Source: Actinoplanes philippinensis
GTDB taxonomy: Bacteria > Actinomycetota > Actinomycetes > Mycobacteriales > Micromonosporaceae
NCBI RefSeq assembly: GCF_900113015.1
Contig: NZ_FONV01000031.1
Location: 1 to 60,413 of the forward strand
Length of the DNA stretch: 60,413 nt
Reading direction: 5' to 3'
This document shows, one piece after another, positions 1-8,250 of this stretch. Every line of letters begins with the position of its first letter. The stretch's first letter is position 1. Made by a program: the position numbers and the translations under genes. The notes under the pieces are model-generated. The model did not search any database and was not told where the DNA came from. It worked only from the letters and a program-made list of their open reading frames with translations.

Positions 1-891
1 GGTCGCGGCGACCAGGCCCTTGTAGCCGAAGACCGGCTTGCGGCTGAAGACCGGGATGACCTCGGTGATGATGCCGAAGAACGGCAGCGCGATGACATAC
101 ACCTCGGGGTGCCCGAAGAACCAGAACAGATGCTGCCACAGCATCGGGCCGCCGGTCGCCACGTCGAAGACCTTGGCGTGCAGCACCCGGTCGGCGGCGA
201 GAGCGAACAGCGCGGCCGCGAGGAACGGGAAGATCAGGATCACCAGGAGGCTGGTGACCAGCATGTTCCAGGTGAGGATCGGCATCCGGAACATGGTCAT
301 GCCGGGCGCCCGCAGGCACAGGATCGTGGTGATCAGGTTGACCGCGCCGAGGATCGACCCGAGGCCACCGATCGCCAGGCCGACCACCCACGCGTTGCCG
401 CCGATGCCCGGCGAGTGCAGGCTGTCGCTGAGCGGCGTGTACGCGAACCAGCCGAAGTCCGCCGCCCCGCCCGGCATGATGAACCCGCTCATCGCCGTCA
501 GCGTGCCGAACAGGTACAGCCAGTAGGCGAACGCGTTGAGCCGGGGGAACGCCACGTCCGGGGCGCCGATCTGGATGGGCACCACGAAGTTGGCGAACGC
601 GAACACGATCGGGGTGGCGAAGAACAGCAGCATCGCCGTTCCGTGCATGGTGAACAGCTGGTTGTACTGTTCCGGCGACAGGATCTGCATGCCCGGTTTG
701 GCCAGCTCGGCCCGGAGCAGCAGGGCCATCAGACCGCCGACCATGTAGAAGACGACGGACGTGATCAGGTACATGATTCCGATCTGCTTCGCGTCCGTGG
801 TGCGCAGGATACGCGCCAGCGCGGACCCCTTGACCTGTCGGCGAACCGGATGTGGCCGGACGGGCACCGGTCGCGGCGCGACGGTAGTCAT
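1..891 (-). CDS. ctaD: Cytochrome c oxidase subunit I (partial, 3' end off window)
   Basis: Catalytic subunit I of an aa3-type cytochrome c oxidase, a polytopic membrane protein that reduces oxygen and pumps protons. Only the first 297 codons are present; the gene runs off the left edge. The minus-strand reading starts MTTVAPRPVPV and continues as a series of hydrophobic helices. Near residue 82 is TMHGTAMLLFF, whose His is a haem a ligand in this family. Near residue 258 is FWFFGHPEVYVIALP, which contains the CuB His and the cross-linked Tyr. The ATG was chosen because GAGGAG lies 7 bases upstream. No other oxidase subunit gene is in view. Confidence 0.95.
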   Translation of the reverse strand, partial: MTTVAPRPVPVRPHPVRRQVKGSALARILRTTDAKQIGIMYLITSVVFYMVGGLMALLLRAELAKPGMQILSPEQYNQLFTMHGTAMLLFFATPIVFAFANFVVPIQIGAPDVAFPRLNAFAYWLYLFGTLTAMSGFIMPGGAADFGWFAYTPLSDSLHSPGIGGNAWVVGLAIGGLGSILGAVNLITTILCLRAPGMTMFRMPILTWNMLVTSLLVILIFPFLAAALFALAADRVLHAKVFDVATGGPMLWQHLFWFFGHPEVYVIALPFFGIITEVIPVFSRKPVFGYKGLVAAT

Positions 892-926
892 GCAAAAGCT
901 CCTCGGCTGCGGATGCGGATACTTCT

Positions 927-945
927 GGCCTATACCCGTTATAGG
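927..945. promoter_or_regulatory. Palindromic operator candidate upstream of ctaD
   Basis: GCCTATA and TATAGGC form a perfect 7-base inverted repeat around the spacer CCCGT, 36 bases upstream of the ctaD start. It is AT-rich in a GC-rich setting and would overlap a promoter for ctaD. The regulator is unknown; this is inference from symmetry and position. Confidence 0.4.
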
Positions 946-1018
946 CGTCTACCGCAGCAATCCGCTCCGAATCGGCGTAAGAGCCGCATTCAGCGCATCA
1001 CTTCATGTATAGAGACCG

Positions 1019-3277
1019 TCAGGCCGCGACACCGACCCCCGGATCGAGAAGCGCGTCGATGCCGGCGGCGGACATCGGCCGGGCGAACAGGAAGCCCTGC
1101 GCCCGCCGGTACCCCAGCTCGAACAGCCGGCGGGCCTGCTCCGGCCGCTCCACACCCTCGGCCACCGTGCTCAGCTCCATCTTCTCGGCGATGTCGGCGA
1201 TGGCGCCCGCGATCGCCTCCTGCTGCGGTGTCCCGTTGAGCCCGTCGACGAACGACTTGTCGACCTTGATCACGTCGACCGGGCAGGTCCGCAGCAGGCC
1301 GAGCGACGAGTGCCCGGTGCCGAAGTCGTCCAGGGCGATGCGCACACCCAGGTCGGACAGCGCCTGCACCGATGCCAGCGCACGGCCGCCGCCGAAGACC
1401 GCGGTCTCGGTGATCTCCACGGTCAGGTGCTGTGCCGGGAGACCGTGCCGGGCCAGCGCCGACGCGACCATGTCCGGCAGGCCCGGGTCGAGCAGCTGGC
1501 GTGCCGACACGTTGACGCCCACCGAGCCCAGGACATCCGGGCCGTACCGCCGGTGCCAGTCGGCCGCCTGCGCGCACACCGCGTCGACGATCCACTCGCC
1601 GAGCTCGACGATCAGCCCGGTCTCCTCGGCCACCGGCACGAAGTCGGCGGGCGAGATGGTCCGGCCGTCCGCGCGGGTCCACCGGATCAGCGACTCGACC
1701 CCGGTGATCAGGCCGTGCGGCAGCGCCACGATCGGCTGGTACACCATGTGGAACTCGCCGGTGTGCAGACCACGGCGCAGGTCGGCGGCGATCGTCGCAC
1801 GCTGGTTGATCTGCCGCTCCAGCGAGGCGTCGTAGCGCACCACGCGGGCGTCGGCGTGCCCGGCCGCCTCCCGCAGCGCGATCTCCGCCCGGCGGTACAG
1901 GTCGGTGTCGTCGGCGATCCCGATCGACACCTCGACGACGACCTCGTGACCGGCCGCGCTCAGCGGCTCGTCACCGGCGGCGACCAGGCGGGCCACGGTG
2001 CCCGCGGTGGCGTCCGGCGCGCCGGGCAGCAGCAGCCCGAACTCGTCGCCGCCGAGACGGGCCACGACGGCCTGCTCCCCGGCGATCGCGGTGAGCCGCC
2101 GGGCGTACCCGGTCAGCAGCGCGTCACCGGCGCCCGCGCCCAGGCTGTCGTTGATCGACCGGAAGTCCTTGAGGTCGATCAGCACGACGGTGTGCGGGCC
2201 CTCGGCGCCGGCCACCGACGCGGCGAACGACCGGCGGCCGTACAGGCCGGTCAGCTCGTCGTGCATGGCCTGGTGCGCGACGGTCTCCAGCAGGGTCGCG
2301 TTCTCGGCCAGCGCCAACGCCTGGCGGGCCACCACGAGCAGCAGCAGCAGCGTGGTGCCGCCCACCTGGATCGTGGTGAGGTGCCCGGTCCGCAGATAGA
2401 CCACGCCCACCAGCAGGCTCGTCATCCCGGTGGCGAAGAGCGGGATGGCCGCGCCCCGGCGATAGACGGCCGGATGCGCGACCCGTGCCGACGAGGCCCC
2501 GTGCCCGGTGAGCACCCGCTGCTGGGCGTACGCGGCCAGGGTGCCGAAGAGGCCGACGAACGGCAGCACCACCGCGCTGCCGTTGAGGTGTGGCCACGGC
2601 AGCAGGACGGTCATCAGGATCATCGACAGCGGCCCGGCGATCCCGATCGGCGACAGCCACCACAGCGCGGCACGGGCGGCGGGGCTTCGGCTGGCCGACA
2701 TGATCTTGACTACGACGGTCACGCCGGCCACGCCGATCGCGACCATGGCCAGGTTGAGCCACCATGCCGACGCCTGCCCGCCGAACCGGCCGACGGCCCA
2801 GCCCAGATACTCCGAGGCCGCCACGCCGGCGGTCACCGCGACCACCGCCAGGTCGAGCAAGGCCGTGGTGAGCTGACGCCAGCTGCGGCCGCCGCCGGGC
2901 AGCCGCAGCAGCGCGACGATGGCGAGCAGCGTGCCGACGACGTAGCAGAGCAGGGTGCGCGCGCCGAGCGGCGGCATCCCGTCGAAGGGGATCAGGGCGA
3001 CGTCGACGGTGTGGCTCACCGCGCCGGCGAGGACCGCGCCCATCGCCACCGCCACCCGCCGCCAGAACGCGGCGAGCGGCCCGTCGGCGTCGCGGGCGGT
3101 CGCGGCGAAGGAGGCCACCGCGGTGGCCACGCCGCAGACCGCGGGCACCCACACCACGAGCCGGTGGAATCCCGTCCGGGTGCCGAGAACGATCAGCAGC
3201 ACGTCGGCCACCGCCATCAGCACCGCGAACGGCACGTACCAGGATCGCCACCGGAGGAGGGGCGTCGTAGATGCCAC
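1019..3277 (-). CDS. Membrane GGDEF-EAL c-di-GMP signalling protein
   Basis: A 752-residue membrane protein expected to make and/or break cyclic di-GMP. The first ~325 residues hold about eight to ten hydrophobic segments. A GGDEF domain follows (~335-490) with an intact RLGGDEFG at about residue 408, then an EAL domain (~505-745). The signature EAL reads ESLIRW, but the Glu is kept, as are NVSARQL, EITETA, ALDDFGTGHSSL, IKVDKSF and VAEGVE, so phosphodiesterase activity is plausible. No RxxD inhibitory site precedes GGDEF. The GTG start is preferred because GGGGAGG sits 4 bases upstream; the frame stays open far upstream but that part looks non-coding. It follows the same strand as ctaD with a 127-base gap. 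Confidence 0.88.
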   Translation of the reverse strand: MASTTPLLRWRSWYVPFAVLMAVADVLLIVLGTRTGFHRLVVWVPAVCGVATAVASFAATARDADGPLAAFWRRVAVAMGAVLAGAVSHTVDVALIPFDGMPPLGARTLLCYVVGTLLAIVALLRLPGGGRSWRQLTTALLDLAVVAVTAGVAASEYLGWAVGRFGGQASAWWLNLAMVAIGVAGVTVVVKIMSASRSPAARAALWWLSPIGIAGPLSMILMTVLLPWPHLNGSAVVLPFVGLFGTLAAYAQQRVLTGHGASSARVAHPAVYRRGAAIPLFATGMTSLLVGVVYLRTGHLTTIQVGGTTLLLLLVVARQALALAENATLLETVAHQAMHDELTGLYGRRSFAASVAGAEGPHTVVLIDLKDFRSINDSLGAGAGDALLTGYARRLTAIAGEQAVVARLGGDEFGLLLPGAPDATAGTVARLVAAGDEPLSAAGHEVVVEVSIGIADDTDLYRRAEIALREAAGHADARVVRYDASLERQINQRATIAADLRRGLHTGEFHMVYQPIVALPHGLITGVESLIRWTRADGRTISPADFVPVAEETGLIVELGEWIVDAVCAQAADWHRRYGPDVLGSVGVNVSARQLLDPGLPDMVASALARHGLPAQHLTVEITETAVFGGGRALASVQALSDLGVRIALDDFGTGHSSLGLLRTCPVDVIKVDKSFVDGLNGTPQQEAIAGAIADIAEKMELSTVAEGVERPEQARRLFELGYRRAQGFLFARPMSAAGIDALLDPGVGVAA

Positions 3278-3496
3278 ATCGCCTCCCCGTGATGCTCGAA
3301 TTCCGCCGCAAATCGAGGATCGGCACGGCCGAAATTGATCTGAGGATTCCGGTACGGCACCGGAGGGACGTGCCGCACAGCCGGCCGCCGATCCCGGGGT
3401 GACCGTGGACCTGTGCCGTTCGTCACGCTCGTCCTGGCCCGGCGCCGGATCATCGCCGGCATCACCGGCGGGGCGGTGAGAATGCGCGGTCGTCGC

Positions 3497-3502
3497 TATA
3501 AC
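3497..3502 (+). promoter_or_regulatory. Candidate -10 element, leaderless start
   Basis: TATAAC is followed after exactly 6 bases by the GTG at 3509, so transcription could begin at the start codon. No clear -35 is visible. Confidence 0.4.
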
Positions 3503-3508
3503 TCTCCT

Positions 3509-5410
3509 GTGTGGAAATCCTTGATCGCGGCGCTCCTGGTGCTGCCCGCGCCGCCCGCCGCCGCGCCCGTCCCGATACCCGATCCGTACGTGTTCACCGC
3601 CGACGACGTGGGCTTCGCCGACGGCGGTGACGCCGACACCTCCGTCGGCCGGATCGCCGCCATGGACGACTACCTCGGGCCGAAGAAGCCGATCCTGCGC
3701 CTCGACCTGTTCTGGGAGCTGCTCCAGCCGCAGCGAGGCGGGCCGATCGACTGGAACGCCGGGCGCCTCGACGACCGGGTGAACGCCGCCCACGAGCAGG
3801 GCGTCCGGGTCCTGCTGATCCTCGACTACGCGCCGTCCTGGGCCGGCGGGCACGAGGGCGAGCACAACTGGCTGCCCACCGGCGACGACGACTGGCGCAC
3901 GATCGTCACCGCGACGGTCGAGCACTTCGGGCCCAAGGTGCAGGCGTACGAGGTGTGGAACGAGCCCAACCTCAAGAACTTCGGCAGTTACGGGGACAAC
4001 AGCCTCGCCCAGCGGGCCGGGCGTTACTGGCGGCTGGTCGAGATCGCGCACGACGTGATCGACGCGCGGTGCCCCGGCTGTGTGGTTCTGGCCGGCGGGT
4101 CCGCGGGGGGCGACGCCGACACCACGGTCAGCCCGATCCGCAACGACAACGAGGCCGCCGACTGGCTGGAGCACGCCTACACGCTCGGCAAGGGCGGCAC
4201 GTTCGACGCCGTCACCTACCACCCGTACCCCGACATCGGCGGCGGCCATCTGCCCACCTTCTCCCGCACCACCTGCACCGGGACGATCTGGTACCGGTTC
4301 TGGTCCGGGTTCGGCCCCGACGGCGACCCGCAGTGCGGCGGCGCGGCGGCCCTGTACGACGTGCTGCAACGGCACGGCCAGGGGGACAAGAAGATCTGGG
4401 CCACCGAGTTCGGCTTCTCCACGCTCGGCCCGCGCGAGCCGCTGGCGCTGCGCTACGTCCGGGACGCGCTGGAGGAGGGCGTCCGCAACTGGCGCACCCG
4501 GTCGTACGCCGGACCGCTGTTCCTCTACGCCTTCCAGAGCCCCGACCCGGACGCGGAGATCTGCACGAGGATCCCCGGCGAGTGCGCCTTCGGCCTGCGC
4601 GACGCCGCCGGGACGCCGCGCGAGCCGATGTACACCGACGTCGGCGTAGCGCTGCGCGGCGACCCGTGGCCGTCCACTCTGGCGCCCGGCCGCTCGCTGT
4701 TCCGTGGTGCGGCGCTGCGCTCGCCCAACGGGAGATACCACCTGTGGATGCAGGGCGACGGCAACCTGGTCCTCTACGACGGCAGCCGGGTGCTGTGGGC
4801 CCGCGGCGGCCAGAAGGCGTACCGCCTGACCAGTCAGGACGACGGCAACCTGGTCCTCTACGACCACACCCACGACCACACGGTCAAGGCCGGCGACGCC
4901 TACGCCAACCCGGCGATCTGGGCCTCCGGAACCGCCGGCAAGGGCCCCGGCACGCTGCGCCTGCAGGACGACGGCAACCTGGTCTTCTACCGTGACGCCA
5001 CGCCGCTGTGGGACACCGCCACCTACACGATCACGCTGACCAGCGCGCTCGGCAAATGCCTGGACGTGCCCGGGTCGGATTTCACCCGGGCCGTGCGCCC
5101 GCAGCTCTACACCTGCAACAGCACCGCCGCGCAGCAGTGGATCCACTCCGACGAGCGCATCCTCACCCGCAACAACCTGTGCCTCGACGTCGTCGGCGGC
5201 GCCACCACGAACGGCGCGGCGATCCAGCTGGAGACCTGCAACGGCGACCCGGCGCAGCGCTGGCAGCACACCGCGGCCGGGGCCCTGCTGAACCCGCGGT
5301 CCGGCCGCTGCCTGGACATCCCCGGCAGCAGCCCGGACAACAACGTCCGCCCGCAGCTCTACACCTGCAACGCCACCGGCGCCCAGCGGTGGATCAAGGC
5401 GCAGGTCTGA
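3509..5410 (+). CDS. Secreted clan-A glycoside hydrolase with bulb-type lectin and ricin-B domains
   Basis: A 633-residue exported protein. A short signal peptide (WKSLIAALLVLP...APPAAA) precedes a TIM-barrel glycosidase of the GH-A clan type. EVWNEPN (~149) carries the expected acid/base Glu and WATEFGF (~299) the expected nucleophile. Residues ~392-510 form a bulb-type mannose-binding lectin with three QxDGNLVxY repeats (QGDGNLVLY, QDDGNLVLY, QDDGNLVFY). Residues ~511-633 form a ricin-type beta-trefoil with three QxW motifs (QQW, QRW, QRW). Having two unrelated carbohydrate-binding modules suggests action on a complex or cell-wall polysaccharide; the substrate cannot be read from sequence. 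GTG 3509 is preferred for the well-placed TATAAC; ATG 3482 is the alternative start and would add nine basic residues. Confidence 0.85.
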   Translation: MWKSLIAALLVLPAPPAAAPVPIPDPYVFTADDVGFADGGDADTSVGRIAAMDDYLGPKKPILRLDLFWELLQPQRGGPIDWNAGRLDDRVNAAHEQGVRVLLILDYAPSWAGGHEGEHNWLPTGDDDWRTIVTATVEHFGPKVQAYEVWNEPNLKNFGSYGDNSLAQRAGRYWRLVEIAHDVIDARCPGCVVLAGGSAGGDADTTVSPIRNDNEAADWLEHAYTLGKGGTFDAVTYHPYPDIGGGHLPTFSRTTCTGTIWYRFWSGFGPDGDPQCGGAAALYDVLQRHGQGDKKIWATEFGFSTLGPREPLALRYVRDALEEGVRNWRTRSYAGPLFLYAFQSPDPDAEICTRIPGECAFGLRDAAGTPREPMYTDVGVALRGDPWPSTLAPGRSLFRGAALRSPNGRYHLWMQGDGNLVLYDGSRVLWARGGQKAYRLTSQDDGNLVLYDHTHDHTVKAGDAYANPAIWASGTAGKGPGTLRLQDDGNLVFYRDATPLWDTATYTITLTSALGKCLDVPGSDFTRAVRPQLYTCNSTAAQQWIHSDERILTRNNLCLDVVGGATTNGAAIQLETCNGDPAQRWQHTAAGALLNPRSGRCLDIPGSSPDNNVRPQLYTCNATGAQRWIKAQV

Positions 5411-5422
5411 CATCCTGTGCCG

Positions 5423-6646
5423 ATGTCCGTGCTCCGGAAGGCTCTCGCCACGCTCCTGACGATCCTCGCGGTGGTCGGAGCGGTCCGGCTCGTCGCTCCG
5501 GCGACGTCGCCGGATCAAGAGCCTTCGGGGGTACGGCTACAACTCGCCTTCCTACGAGAGAGGCTGGAGCGCGGCGCCGACAGTGAAGCGCAGACGCTCT
5601 TCCCCGAGGGCTATTTCTTCCTCAACGCCCTCTACGGCCTGACCTGGGTCGACCTGGGAAAGCGGGGCGTCGAGCCGGTGCGGGCCGCGGACGAGGCGGC
5701 GTGGGCGCTGTCCCGGATGGAGTCTCCGGCCGGCCGGGCCCCGTTCGACGCGTCGGCGATCCCGCCGTACGGCGTCTTCTACACCGGCTGGACCAACTGG
5801 CTGCGCGGCGGCCTGCTGACCCTGCGCGAGGACGCGGCACAGCGGGCCCGGTTCGACGCCGACTCGCAGACGCTGGCGGCCGCGTTCGACGCGTCACCGA
5901 CACCGTTCCTCACCGCCTATCCGGGGCAGGCGTGGCCGTGCGACTCGACGGTGGCGATCGCGTCGCTGCGGCTGGCCGGGACACGGTTCGCGCCGACCGT
6001 GGACCGCTGGGTGACCCGGGCGAGACGGCTGCTCGACCCGGCGACCGGCCTGCTCCCGCACTATGTGGACCCGGCGACCGGCGCTCTGCTCGACGGCGCC
6101 CGCGGCACGTCGCAGGCGATCATCCAGCGGTTCCTGGTCGACGTCGACCCGGCCTTCGCCCGCGAGCAGTACCTGCTGTTCCGGGACGGGTTCCTGGACC
6201 GGCCGCTGTGGCTGGGCCCGGCGATCCGCGAGTATCCGCACGGCGTCGACGGCGAGGGGGACGTCGACTCGGGCCCGCTGATCCGGGGCATCAGCCTGTC
6301 CACCACCGTCGTCGCGATCGGCGCGGCCCAGGTGCAGGGCGACCGGTCGCTGGCCGGGGCGCTGGCCAACTTCGGGGAGCTCGCCGGGGTCCCGGTGACG
6401 ACGTGGCGCACCAAGCGGTACGCGTTCGGCCTGCTCCCGATCGGTGACGCGTTCCTGGCCTGGTCGAAGACGGCCGTCCCGTGGACCACCCCGGCGCCCC
6501 CGGCTCCCGAGGCGGTGATCGGCGGCGGGTGGCGCGTACCCCTGCTGTTGTTGTTGCTCCTGATCGGTCTTCTGCCGTGGCTGCGGATAGGGTCGCTGCG
6601 TGACCTTCCGGCTGGCCTCCTACGGCGTGTGCATCGTGAACGATGA
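5423..6646 (+). CDS. Unknown membrane-anchored extracytoplasmic protein
   Basis: I do not recognise the family. The 407-residue product has an N-terminal membrane segment (~8-27) and a second very hydrophobic segment near residues 376-393 (a run of Leu), so most of it probably lies outside the cell, tethered at both ends. The middle is rich in Trp/Tyr/Gly helical motifs (PYGVFYTGWTNWLRGG, YPGQAWPCDSTVA) that recall alpha/alpha-toroid carbohydrate enzymes, but this is only an impression. It starts 12 bases after the lectin hydrolase, so the two are probably cotranscribed. GTG 5417 is an alternative start. Its last 47 bases overlap the NUDIX gene in another frame. Confidence 0.6.
   Translation: MSVLRKALATLLTILAVVGAVRLVAPATSPDQEPSGVRLQLAFLRERLERGADSEAQTLFPEGYFFLNALYGLTWVDLGKRGVEPVRAADEAAWALSRMESPAGRAPFDASAIPPYGVFYTGWTNWLRGGLLTLREDAAQRARFDADSQTLAAAFDASPTPFLTAYPGQAWPCDSTVAIASLRLAGTRFAPTVDRWVTRARRLLDPATGLLPHYVDPATGALLDGARGTSQAIIQRFLVDVDPAFAREQYLLFRDGFLDRPLWLGPAIREYPHGVDGEGDVDSGPLIRGISLSTTVVAIGAAQVQGDRSLAGALANFGELAGVPVTTWRTKRYAFGLLPIGDAFLAWSKTAVPWTTPAPPAPEAVIGGGWRVPLLLLLLLIGLLPWLRIGSLRDLPAGLLRRVHRER
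6588..6593 (+). promoter_or_regulatory. Candidate -10 element, leaderless start
   Basis: TAGGGT lies 6 bases before the GTG at 6600, inside the 3' end of the upstream gene. It would give the NUDIX gene its own leaderless promoter. Confidence 0.35.
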
Positions 6647-7073
6647 GGTGCTGCTGACGCGCTGGGTGTCCCCGCACGACGACGTCACCCACTGGACGCT
6701 CCCGGGTGGCGGTGTCGACCCCTACGAGGACCCGTTCGACGCGGTGATCCGGGAGGTGGCGGAGGAGACCGGCTACGAGGCGGTGGTGGAGCGCCTGCTC
6801 GGCGTGGACTCCCGGGTGATCCCGGCTGCCGAGCGGGTGGAGCGGACCGCCGACCATCAGAACGTCGGCGTCTTCTACCGGATCCGGATCACCGGCGGCA
6901 CGCTGCGCCCGGAGCCCAGCGGCGACACCACCGAGCCGTGCTGGACTCCGCTGTCCGAGGTCCCGCACCGCCCGCGCTCGTCCCTGGTGGACATCGGCAT
7001 CACACTCGCGCTGACGCTCCCGCCCACCGGCCACGTTCGGCCGGTCCCGATCACCGGCCTGCTGCGCCACTGA
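6600..7073 (+). CDS. NUDIX hydrolase
   Basis: A 157-residue cytosolic NUDIX hydrolase that should cleave a nucleoside diphosphate linked to another group; the substrate is not predictable. The Nudix box is complete: G-x5-E-x7-REVAEETGY, around residues 37-59, with the REVxEE metal-binding glutamates. The GTG start overlaps the previous gene by 47 bases. The last 16 codons and the stop are themselves the first copy of a 50-bp unit that is repeated twice more just downstream, so the C-terminal tail may have been altered by the repeat. Confidence 0.85.
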   Translation: MTFRLASYGVCIVNDEVLLTRWVSPHDDVTHWTLPGGGVDPYEDPFDAVIREVAEETGYEAVVERLLGVDSRVIPAAERVERTADHQNVGVFYRIRITGGTLRPEPSGDTTEPCWTPLSEVPHRPRSSLVDIGITLALTLPPTGHVRPVPITGLLRH

Positions 7074-7173
7074 CCACCGGCCACGTCCGGCCGGTCCCGA
7101 TCACCGGCCTGCTGCGCCACTGACCACCGGCCACGTCCGGCCGGTCCGGATCACCGGCCTGCGGCGGCACTGA
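7024..7173 (+). repeat. Three tandem 50-bp repeats containing a hairpin
   Basis: Three head-to-tail copies at 7024-7073, 7074-7123 and 7124-7173, the first two differing at one base. Each ends in TGA and contains ACCGGCC-N6-GGCCGGT, a perfect 7-bp hairpin in copies two and three. Copy one is the coding end of the NUDIX gene; because 50 is not a multiple of three, the other copies are not in its frame. A degenerate fourth start follows at 7174. Confidence 0.9.
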
Positions 7174-7178
7174 CCGCC

Positions 7179-7220
7179 GGTCCGGAGAGGGGCCGTGCTG
7201 GTCACTCCTCGGCCCGGACC
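7179..7220. terminator. Weak bidirectional terminator candidate
   Basis: GGTCCGG (7179-7185) and CCGGACC (7214-7220) are complementary and flank an inner GAGG/CCTC pair, between the convergent NUDIX and LysR genes. The loop is long and there is no T-run. Confidence 0.3.
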
Positions 7221-7244
7221 TGCCGTAACGGCCGGTGAGCGCGG

Positions 7245-8165
7245 TCAGGGCAGGCTTGTCCCGTCGGGCGGGTGGGGGGAACGGCCGGCGCGGAGAGCGG
7301 TCAGGACGGCGGTGACCTCCGGGCGTGGGGTGGGCGGGCGCCGGGCGGCGGCGATGATGCGCCGGGTCACCGGCGGGTCGAGCGGGCGGGTCGCCACCCG
7401 GTAGCGCGGGTCCACGGCCAGACCGGGCAGCAGGGTGATCGAGCGGCCGCGCTCCACGTGGCCCAGCGCCAGCATGTAGTTGTTGAAGCGGCACACCACC
7501 GCCGGCTCGAAACCCGCCTCCCGGCACAGGCGGGTGGCCAGCTCGGACATGTAGGCGCCGGCCGCCTCGAAGGTCCAGCGCTGGTCGGCGCACGCCCGCA
7601 CCGGCACCGCCTCGTGGCCGGTGAGCGGGTGGTCCGGCGGCAGGACCAGCACGATCTCGTCGGTGGCGATCGGGACAAGGTCGATCGCCGGGTCCAGTTC
7701 GGCGCCGGCGAAGTCGGTGGTCGTGATGATGACGTCGACCTCGCCGCGGCGCAGGGCGGGCATGCTGTCGTGCGGCTCCAGCTCGTGCAGGACCACCGTG
7801 ACGTCCGGGTGCAGCGCCGCCAGGCGGGTGATCGCAGGCTCGGCCAGGGTGTGCACGGCGCTCTGGAAGGCGGCGAGCGTGACCGTGCCGGCCGGCTCGT
7901 CGGCCAGGCCGCGCAGCTCGGCCTCGGCGGCGTCCATCAGCGCCAGGATCTCCCGGGCGCGGCCGGCCAGCAGCACCCCGGCGGCCGTCAGCCGGACCCG
8001 GCGGCCGGTGCGTTCCAGCAGCGTGGTGCGGGTCTCCCGCTCCAGGGTGGCGAGCTGCTGGGAGACCGCCGACGGGCTCAGGTTGCCGCGCCGCGCGACG
8101 GCCCGGACGGTGCCGTGGGCGGCGAGGTCGGCGAGCAGCCGTAGCCGCCACGGATTGAGGGTCAC
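7245..8165 (-). CDS. LysR-family regulator (DgdR-like)
   Basis: A 306-residue LysR-type transcription factor. The N-terminal winged helix contains RGNLSPSAVSQQLATLER (~25-42); the rest is the periplasmic-binding-protein-like effector domain. The frame is open further upstream but the GTG giving TLNPWRLRLLADL is the usual LysR beginning. A TACAGT lies 8 bases before it, so it may be leaderless. It is divergent from a dgdA-like decarboxylase. In Burkholderia cepacia the dgdA gene is controlled by a divergent LysR repressor, DgdR, so the same role is inferred here. The effector would be a dialkylglycine-type amino acid. Confidence 0.85.
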   Translation of the reverse strand: MTLNPWRLRLLADLAAHGTVRAVARRGNLSPSAVSQQLATLERETRTTLLERTGRRVRLTAAGVLLAGRAREILALMDAAEAELRGLADEPAGTVTLAAFQSAVHTLAEPAITRLAALHPDVTVVLHELEPHDSMPALRRGEVDVIITTTDFAGAELDPAIDLVPIATDEIVLVLPPDHPLTGHEAVPVRACADQRWTFEAAGAYMSELATRLCREAGFEPAVVCRFNNYMLALGHVERGRSITLLPGLAVDPRYRVATRPLDPPVTRRIIAAARRPPTPRPEVTAVLTALRAGRSPHPPDGTSLP

Positions 8166-8214
8166 GACCCCGGACTGTACGGCCCCGCTTAACAGCAGCG
8201 GCGGAAACGTGAGA

Positions 8215-8243
8215 TGGACGTGACGCTCGGTGGTTTCTAGCGT
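8215..8243 (+). promoter_or_regulatory. dgdA promoter, leaderless
   Basis: TGGACG (8215-8220), 17 bases, then TAGCGT (8238-8243), followed after 7 bases by the ATG at 8251. A GGAGG just before the ATG is too close to act as a normal ribosome site. A GAAAC/GTTTC pair flanks the promoter and might be part of the LysR site. Confidence 0.55.
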
Positions 8244-8250
8244 CGGAGGC

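Noticed and set aside
1019..5518. A 1499-codon open frame on the minus strand
   Set aside because: Only the part up to 3277 has domain content; the rest is a high-GC shadow of the plus-strand glycosidase.
7024..7173. Possible CRISPR array
   Set aside because: The units are directly adjacent with no spacers and no cas genes are present.
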